DNA of 64,000 bases, from assembly GCA_020080175.1 (NCBI GenBank), contig JAGHQL010000037.1, forward strand, positions 97,489-161,488. Direction: 5' to 3'. Source of the stretch: Glutinoglossum americanum (taxonomy: Eukaryota > Ascomycota > Geoglossomycetes > Geoglossales > Geoglossaceae). Both the position numbers and the translations under genes were made by a program. The notes under the pieces are model-generated. The model did no database searches. It was not told the DNA's origin and saw only the letters and a program-made list of their open reading frames with translations. Numbering within the stretch: the first letter of the stretch is position 1; every line of letters starts with the position of its first letter. Shown here one piece after another: positions 56,865 through 64,000 of the stretch.

Positions 56865-59111
56865 CGTGATTCAATTGTTTGTAAGCTAAATCCAGAGGAG
56901 AAGTTGGTAGTAGTAAATTGGAGCGTGAGACCGAGTTCGGGGAGGGCGGGTCCGGGTTTCGATTGTGGGGTAGTAGTACTTGACCTAAAAGAGGGCAAAG
57001 TCTAGTCTTAAATCTAACCCTCATGAAAATATTAGCGCCATACCTAAAAAATGCCTCTAAGTATCAGGGCCCAAGTATTTACAACCAATAAATTCAAACG
57101 GACAGCAACGGTAGTAACAGATAACAAATATTGAAAGTGATGCAGGATATAAAGGTTTGTTTTCGCACTTACCCAGATGTCGCGTGAAAACAATCCGAAC
57201 TTTCTATTGAAAAGCTATTAGCAATCTCATACTTCGTGCCGACAGTTCAGTAACTTATAGAGGATAGCATAAACTTCTCTTTGTTATGGAGTGTATCATT
57301 GCCATATACTAACCTAGCTTGAAAACCTATGTATCAAAGCTCTACTAGATAATGTCAGCAACAATGCGCTATTCGACCTGAACAACTAGCAGATAACGCG
57401 CTTACTTTGCTATGGAAGTCGCAGAATGAATGACCTATTCACTTGAGATACACAAATATGTGTAAAAACTTGAATCTCAAATAGTAATGGAGCCGTACCG
57501 CCGTTGGGGGATGCTGTCAGTAGCACCGATGTGGTAGTAAGCGCTTTTCTATGCCTTGAACGATCAAACCCAGTCTTGTGAGCTGCAAGTATCAGCATTT
57601 TTGAATTCAGAATTAAAAACAACGGGTAGTCAACAGCGGGAAATAATATGATGCTTATCAAGGTTTATGTGTACATACCGGCTATCAAGAAGACTTTATA
57701 TGTGAACGAAAGCAATACAAAAAGTGAAGAAGCTCAACTCAAGCCGCTCAAACTCTAATTGAAGGAAGTATGCTTGAGCTGAATCCGTTGTTGGAAGAGC
57801 GTTGGTATTATACCAATAGTGTTATGGTTCGCTTATGATCACACCAGTGTTATTGACTCTCTGCTGGTTTGATCGGTCGGAGCAGAGCACAGGAAACTCA
57901 AAGGCGCAGTGTCAAACGTTAACTGTAGAGTGAGCTTTAGAGCTTGACTTTGAATCTTGAAAGAAGATCAACAGGTATGTAGTTTTGTATTCATCTGTTG
58001 TTGGAAAAAAGTATTCTTGCAAGTTAGTTGTGTCAGCAAGTTGGAGAGGATTGGGGTGGGAGTAAGAGAGTAGGAGAGAGGTAAGAGATAATGAGATTTT
58101 CCTGGCAGGGGTCAGTGAATCCAACTCAGAAATTCACTTCTGAAACAAGAATCTCTCAACCTGATTGGTCCATCCCATGTCACTAGCAACAAGCCTGAAT
58201 GCAAGAATGGTCATCTGACTTCATCTCTTCATGCAAAAGAGAATTAACTTCAGACAAGAGTCTGCAACTCAACTAGTTTGAAAAAACTCTGATAAGGATG
58301 TACGAAGATGATAGGTGGAGAGTCGAAAAGGGGAAGCTATTTTCAGTCGCTCGGGCGCGCAATCTGCTCTGATGCTAACCTTTTTATTCGTGCCGTCTTG
58401 AATGTCTTCGCAAGCTGCATGACTCGAGAGATAAGCAGTTGGCTCAATTGAACGCATTATTGCTCAATTATATTTGAGACGCGAACTTTCTAACTTGTGC
58501 TCTGAGCGGCCTGGAGGTCTTTTGTTTATTTTCTGTCTTTCGCTTTATTGCAGGCCGACCCGATAAAATCATCTCTTTCCTAGATATTGATTGCTATTTA
58601 GATGACTTGTATGATGCAAAGCGAAGACAAAATACTCTTATTAACTGTTACAAGGTATTCTTGAATGCTATCTAGCATTTCGTTCCTTTGACTATACTCT
58701 TGACTCTTTGTTCGGAAGTCCTTTATTGCGATACCCAAAGGGTAGTAGCACAATGGATGCGTGTATGTACTCCTTACTCTACAAGCGTGTATATATATAT
58801 ATATATATATATACAATATCCTCTTTGTGCTGAGGAATCAAGTATACAACACCCGCTCCTACTATGGGATAAATATGCTCTCTTGGTGGCGGTATCGTTT
58901 TGTGCGTGGGAAACCGGGTATGACGTGAGCCAGTACCCTGGAGAACCGAGTGCACACGCTGGCGGAAAGAGAGAGGGTTCGTATTGGTTGACTGATCTTG
59001 TTGGAGTATAAGTCAGCCGCTCAAGGCGACTAAGTGGATGGGAGGGCCCCCCATCATCACCTGTGGAGAGATCTGCCTCGTTTCAAGCGACGGTTAGATA
59101 TCGAATTACCT
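56865..59111. other. intergenic region, 2.2 kb
   Basis: Comprises the promoter of the DUF262 gene (left) and the 3' flank of IPI1 (right). The middle, 57,000-58,700, is more AT-rich than average here and holds no recognisable gene. An AT microsatellite lies at 58,790-58,813. Confidence 0.5.
58790..58813. repeat. (TA)12 microsatellite
   Basis: An uninterrupted run of alternating T and A, 24 bp long. Confidence 0.9.
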
Positions 59112-60311
59112 TCACCCTTCATCATCCTTGTCGTCCTCACCCGCAGCCATTCCCCTCTCCAACATCCTATATGCCGCCGACGCCGCTCTCCCCACCAGCC
59201 CCCCCTCCCTCCTCGCATCCTCTAGTCCTCTCTCCACAATCTTTACGTATATTTTGAACAACCGTCTTCTTGCCTCGCAATCTTCAGCGATCTCTAATGT
59301 CTCCGCTTCCGACGGTGTCGTTGCTGTAGCGAAGAGGTTGAGGTGTGAGTAGCAGTTTGAGGTTTTCGGGAGGAGATGTTGGGGTGTGGTGGGGTGGGGG
59401 AGGAGGAGGTTAGTTGAGATAAGGTTGTGGTAATGGGTCAACTCGCTATCCATCGTATCATCCGGAGATCCTGCGGGGTCCAGCGGAGTAAGCAACCCTC
59501 TGGCCAGAAACTGCATAAAGGCCTGTAGGTGTTTAACTGTCGTCTTAGTGTCCCCTCCAGCCTTGCCAAAATTAATCTTCCCAACCCCCCGAGACGCATT
59601 CACCCCATCTCCCCAGCCCATTAGTGCAATAAAACACTTCGTTGTCTTCACCCAACCGGATGAACTTCCCATCGCCTCATCTCCAGCAACATCTAGCAGC
59701 CATAACAAGAACCCCGTCGAATCCGCCCTAATATCCGCTGCTATATGCGTCATAGCACTCTGAATAAACAGCAAGATCTTCTCGGCGTGTGCGCCAATTT
59801 CTTCCCCTGGTAGGGCTTTCAGGAGATCTAGTAATTGGGAGCGTACGGGCGACGAGATGTCAAGGATGAGTGGGAGGAGTTTTGGGAGAAAGGTGGAGAG
59901 CGGCTGAGGGAGTAGAGATCCAGTAGGGAGGGTGCATATGGTGGATGTGAGGTATGAGAGGGAATCTCGGCGGTGGGAGGAGGAGTGGTGGGATAGGAGG
60001 GAGACGTGATGAGAGAATTGAGAAGTCGCCACAGGTGCAGACGTAGAGAGAGATTGTCGGGACAGTACGATTGCTGTTGCTCAGATGTTAGTCTATACCT
60101 CCAATCACGACACGGTAGAGTACATACATTTCGACTTAAAACTCGTGTCTGTAAAGTTGGCAGCCTTTGGTTTCGCTTTTCCTACCTTCAGTTTTTGTTT
60201 CTGTCCAGCTGAGTCAACTACGAAATTGGTCGAAAAGTAAAGTTCAGAGGAAAAACGGCTTACCTTAAAATCTTTCCTTTTTTCGTTCTTCTTTTTCGCA
60301 CTTGAACCCAT
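59112..60311 (-). CDS. IPI1: pre-rRNA-processing protein IPI1 (Rix1 complex)
   Basis: Three exons: 60264-60311, 60128-60200 and 59112-60073, giving 360 residues, a normal IPI1 length. The N terminus is the family signature: MGSSAKKKNEKRKDFK, then KLKVGKAKPKAANFTDTSFKSKSIVLSRQSL, then HHVSLLSHHSSSHRRDSLSYL. The rest is a helical HEAT-like repeat fold, including the segment PLILDISSPVRSQLLDLLKALP. IPI1 (human TEX10) works with Rix1/IPI2 and IPI3 on pre-60S particles, in ITS2 removal and particle transit from nucleolus to nucleoplasm, and has links to replication licensing. The first intron (63 bp) follows a 16-codon exon. It is divergent from the roadblock gene, with 205 bp between starts. Confidence 0.95.
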
Positions 60312-60516
60312 GTTTCGTCTTCCCCAAAGAGCAGTATGTCGTAGCAGCTCCACAAGAAAACAACAAAAAGTTCGTTTCCTGCCTTTCCAGCGCCGCCCCA
60401 ATAGTCTTGGCGCAGAGCAACACGATAAGGAAATGCGGCTCCCATCTTATTCAACAACAAACACAAATATGCCCAAACTTCCCTCCCAAATACCTCCCAA
60501 AAGGAATTAAAAAACA
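60312..60516. promoter_or_regulatory. shared divergent promoter, IPI1 / roadblock gene
   Basis: 205 bp separate the start codons; A-rich on the plus strand toward the roadblock ATG. No known factor site was identified with confidence. Confidence 0.6.
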
Positions 60517-61133
60517 ATGAGCCCCCAAGCGCCGCCTCCAATTTCGGGAAACACCAACGATCTTGACCCCACAACCCTCCTATCCCGCCTCTCACAAAAA
60601 CCTGGCGTCCAATCAACCCTCATCCTCGACCGCCACACTGGCGCCATCGTGCGCACCTCCGGTCTCCTCTCCTCGATCCCCTCCTCTTCTAGCGGAAGTA
60701 GCAATGTGTCACCATTGCCACCATTAAGCGATGCAGCGCTGACAATGGGTAATGAGGCCTCCAGCGCGGCGGGGAGAGCAGCGAAAGTGACGACCGCGGA
60801 GGAGTACGCGGGGATGGTATGGGGGTTTGTGCAAGCGGCTGGAGGACTAGTCAAGGGTTTGGATGGCGAGGTAAAGTCGTCGTTTTTGTCCGAATTAGCT
60901 ATGACTCGTGGGACCTGGGGCTCATGCATGTGCAATAGGATGATGTGAAGTTGTTGAGGTTAAGGACAAGGAAGAGCGAACTGGTTATTGTGCCAGGTAT
61001 GTTGCGACTACACCATGAAGCCCAATTAGATGGGAAGAATCTGCAGGCCGGAGCAAGGATGATCTAACGTGATATTCTACGTACAGATTCGAGATTTCTC
61101 TTAGTGGTTGTCCACGACACTCCACCGGCATAG
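60517..61133 (+). CDS. roadblock/LC7 domain protein
   Basis: Three exons: 60517-60870, 60939-60996 and 61087-61133, giving 152 residues. It has the roadblock/LC7 fold pattern: a first helix (LLSRLSQKPGVQS), strands TLILDRHTGAIVRTSG, a Ser/Gly-rich loop insert, helix EEYAGMVWGFVQAAGGLVKG, then DDVKLLRLRTRKSELVIVPDSRFLLVVVHD. Members are dynein light chains (Robl) or small-GTPase regulators such as MglB-like and LAMTOR-type scaffolds. Length and the loop insert fit fungal dynein-type roadblock proteins, but this is not proven. Retention of intron 1 would truncate the last strands. The stop follows DTPPA. Confidence 0.92.
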
Positions 61134-61837
61134 CTTACCGTTGAAGGAAGAGAGTTAGCGTGCTGAAGAACTTGTGGGAGTAAGGGAAGGAGTTCTATTG
61201 TGAGACCGGCACCTACGCAACAAGGAGAAGGAGGACACGCAGTTAGATGCTGACATGATTGTGAGGATCAGAAAATATCATATGCTTAAAGAGGAAAACG
61301 GATGATACGGAGACGGGACTACTCCGTATACGTGTAACAATAGATTAACGGCCTCTAAGACACGCCGGCGCCTATTGTCTAGATTTGTACTGCTCGTAGC
61401 CTCTCGGTCACTATTAGTTGTGCATGTACCTTAAGTTATGCGATAAAAGGTAGAAGTTATGGACAAGCCGATCCAGGCAGCGGGAGGTCGGTGTCGGAGT
61501 TTAAAAAGGCCGAGGCCCGACATGGATAAGGGGCTGTATCTTGATCTCCATAGCCACCGAAGCCCCGCATCACAATGACGCGCAAGCTCCCAATGATATG
61601 AGCCCCGTCCGGATACGGCGCAAAAATACCAACGCTCTCCTATCCTCCCCGTCTCTCTAAAGTAAAGGAATTCACGCGGGTGATTCTAAATTGCAAGACT
61701 TGAATCATTCACGTCGTGGTACCGGCAGCCGTTCCCCGCGTAGGTGTGCATGCAGCGATGCTTTGGCCTATATAACCACACGCTAATCCTCCGTCAGAAG
61801 AATCCCCCAAATCTAGCCCCCCCCCTAATCCGCGACC
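61134..61837. other. intergenic region, 0.7 kb, FAS1 promoter
   Basis: Contains the 3' flank of the roadblock gene and the promoter of the fasciclin gene. No other gene was seen. Confidence 0.55.
61768..61776 (+). promoter_or_regulatory. TATA box of fasciclin gene (candidate)
   Basis: CTATATAAC lies 62-70 bp before the ATG of the secreted FAS1 gene, a usual fungal spacing. Confidence 0.4.
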
Positions 61838-63504
61838 ATGAGGTTGACTTATTACCTCCTGCCGCTGGCGGTGGTCACAACCGCTTTCATGATTCCAGAC
61901 GAAGAGGTGCTTAGACAACTCGAACTCGAGCCCAAGAATCCTGGAGACTCCATCGCCGAAGAAACCCTATCAGCTGCACCCGATGTCCACTCCCAGATCG
62001 AGGGCCCATTCTCCAGCTTTGTCGATTACTCCGAGGGCGTTCTGGACACCGCTCTGTCCTTCGCCAGTGATGTCCGCAAGAAGCAGAAGGGGTACTGGTG
62101 CATGAAGTCCCTTCAGGCATTCGATGCAGATGCATGGCTAGCCACCGGGGTCGACCCTCTTGAGCAAGCCGAACTGGACGATGGGGATGAGCCCCCGCAT
62201 CACGGTCCTCCGCACCATGGCCCTCCGCACCATGGCCCTCCGCACCATGGTCCTCCACACCGCCGGCCTCCACACCACGGCCACCCACCCCACCGCAGAC
62301 CCCACCATGGTCACAAATCCAATCTCACACTCTGGCAGCTCATTTCTAAGAGCAAATACACCACCAAACTCGCGAAGCTCATTTCCGAGGACAAAGACCT
62401 CGTCCATCTCCTCAACAGCACCAAGGCCAATCATACCATCTTCGCTCCCATTGACGCCGCGTTCAAGAGGATCCCGAGGCACGGCAAGAAACCATCGAAG
62501 GAGTTCATCGAGAAGGTGCTCAAATATCACGTCGTCCCTGGTCGTTATCCGGCAGGAAGACTGATCGTTAGCCACACGATCCCAACGATACTAGATGAAC
62601 CAGCTCTCGGGAAGGAGCCCCAGCGCTTGAGGATAGGATTCAGTTTGAAGGGTTTGGATGTCAATTTCTACAGCCATATCAGAGCAGTCAACATCGTAAA
62701 CTCCCAACATTCCTATTCTACAAAGAAAATAAACAACAATAGAGCTAACAAAAGACCGCCTCCATGCAGTTTGGCTCCAACGGCATCATTCATGCCGTCG
62801 ACCACATTCTCCTTCCCCCTCCGCCTGCCCTCAAAATAATCGAGCTTGTCCCCACCGAATTCTCCACTCTCCAGCTCGGTCTCCTGAAAACGGGCCTTGC
62901 CGAGCTAATCGAGAAGTCCGGTCACATCGGTGGGACGCTCTTCGCACCCTCGAACTTCGCCTTCAAGAAGTTAGGACCGCATGTCAATGCTTTCTTGTTT
63001 AGCAAACACGGGCTCAAGTATCTGAGGGCTCTGTTGGAGTATCACATCCTGCCTAATAATACGCTCTATTCAGATGCACTTTACAGATATGAGCCGAAGA
63101 GTGGTGGAGAGGCGGAGGGCGATATGCCGGATTGCCCATATGCATCTAGCATCCCGCATAGGAGCTTCCACGTAAGCTGCCCCCCTAAACCAAACCCAAA
63201 AATATATCCCTCTTAACGTACGCGTCCATAACAGATTGATCTCCCCACCCTCCTCTTAGACAGACACCTGAGCATCGACATTTCCCGCTGGGGCCGCTTC
63301 ATCAGCTTCGTGATCAACGGCTTCAACCACGTCGCCGTGCTTGACGGTGTCGCGAAGGATGGCGTCATACATGTCGTCCCGAACGTGCTAATCCCGCCGA
63401 AGACCCCTGGTGGGAAGATGGAGGTGGAGGAGGAGATGACGGTTGAGGAGTTGGTAGAGAGGCTGAGGCCGTTTGCGGATAGCGAGGATTGCGGGGAGTT
63501 GTGA
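61838..63504 (+). CDS. secreted fasciclin (FAS1) domain protein with PPHHG repeats
   Basis: Three exons: 61838-62695, 62770-63171 and 63235-63504, giving 509 residues, both junctions phase 0. A signal peptide (MRLTYYLLPLAVVTTAF) leads to an acidic segment, then a His/Pro/Gly repeat at residues about 119-159. Two FAS1 domains follow: the first from about 163 (LTLWQLISKSKYTTKLAKLI, NHTIFAPIDAAFKRI, KYHVVPGR, ending FGSNGIIHAVDHILLPP across intron 1), the second from about 310 (TLFAPSNFAFKKLG, LLEYHILPN, ending HVVPNVLIPPK). FAS1 proteins are extracellular or vacuolar adhesion proteins. No GPI-anchor signal is obvious. The His-rich array may bind metal; this is inference. The 15-bp DNA repeat underlying the array could vary in copy number between strains. 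Confidence 0.9.
62195..62284 (+). repeat. 15-bp coding minisatellite, 6 units
   Basis: Six 15-bp units, the middle ones CCGCACCATGGCCCT, encode the PHHGP array; outer units have diverged to RRP and HHGHP. Confidence 0.85.
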
Positions 63505-64000
63505 TTTGGCAAAAATTTGATGGATGGATAAATACTAGGACATCTATCGTTTCTTAAGTTGAAGGGGGGAAAAGTTAAATCCCGTTTGGATAAAATGATA
63601 TGGGTACCTATCTGTATACGAGGAAACGATCATGATTCAAATCTGCCAGTTCATCCGGTAGCCTTCTCGCCACGTAGGAAAGTCCCAAGTTTTTGGTGGA
63701 ATGCGGAGGCTAAATTCTTTTTTCTTCTCTACTTCTTTTTTAGGTTCGGTCCGCGGCCGGCCGCCGTATCTTGTAGTCTGAGGGGAAAGAGAGGGAGATC
63801 TAAAACCAACGACAAAAGCAAATCTCCTGCGTGAAAAAAAAAAAAAAAAGACACACCCCCGCCGCGAGAGGAAGCAGAGAAAATAGTATAAAAAGAGGCG
63901 CTCCTCCCATTCCAGATGATGCCCTCTCGCCCGCAGGATATCCGCCCTACACCTTGGAGACATATAGTCTTCACCGCCCCCGCCCCCCTCCCCCTTCCTC
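63505..64000. other. 3' flank of fasciclin gene and window end
   Basis: No gene was recognised. There is an A16 run at 63,834-63,849. The last 40 bases are C-rich. Confidence 0.5.

Overview
This window is nuclear DNA of a filamentous ascomycete (Pezizomycotina). Short GT-AG introns (mostly 45-120 bp) with CTAAC/CTGAC-like branch sites, a fungal FLC/TRP-like channel, a Zn(II)2Cys6 factor, a Sid2/Dbf2 kinase and a fungal DUF1687 protein all point there. The class cannot be fixed from sequence alone. Nineteen protein genes are supported, almost all by manual splice reconstruction in which exon phases add up. No tRNA, rRNA, CRISPR array or intact transposon was found.

Layout. 1-2.3 kb: no convincing gene. 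2.3-5.2 kb (-): TRP-like/FLC membrane protein with a 21-nt microexon. 7.2-9.4 kb (-): ankyrin-BTB-BTB protein, head-to-head with ARPC4 (9.6-10.4 kb, +). 11.4-13.6 kb (+): a RING plus RRM protein. 14.4-15.4 kb (-): class I methyltransferase with a 14-nt microexon. 16.5-17.5 kb (-): TYW3, divergent from a DUF2461 protein (17.7-21.4 kb, +) whose introns are unusually long. 21.4-25.8 kb: gene-poor. 25.8-27.2 kb (+): Zn(II)2Cys6 factor. 27.2-31.1 kb: gene-poor and rich in simple repeats. 31.1-35.3 kb (-): Hsl1/Gin4-type kinase. 36.8-38.6 kb (-): C2H2 factor. 38.6-43.4 kb: gene-poor. 43.4-45.7 kb (+): SidB/Dbf2 kinase. 47.0 kb (+): small degenerate RING protein. 48.1-50.8 kb (-): RRM protein. 51.7-52.3 kb (-): DUF1687 redox protein, divergent from NUP53 (52.6-54.0 kb, +). 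54.9-56.9 kb (-): DUF262 protein. 59.1-60.3 kb (-): IPI1, divergent from a roadblock/LC7 protein (60.5-61.1 kb, +). 61.8-63.5 kb (+): secreted fasciclin protein with His-Pro-Gly repeats.

Together the genes are mainly conserved cell machinery: actin nucleation (ARPC4), mitotic exit/septation and morphogenesis (SidB, Hsl1/Gin4), nuclear pore (NUP53), ribosome maturation (IPI1), tRNA wybutosine synthesis (TYW3) and motor or GTPase scaffolding (roadblock). Transcription and RNA-binding regulators with long flanking regions are interspersed. There is no metabolic cluster. Four gene pairs share divergent promoters of only 205-260 bp, while both transcription factors and the kinases sit beside 4-5 kb gene-poor stretches. 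The least understood items are the fungal DUF262 protein (a fold best known from bacterial restriction systems), the RING-RRM protein, and the very small exons.
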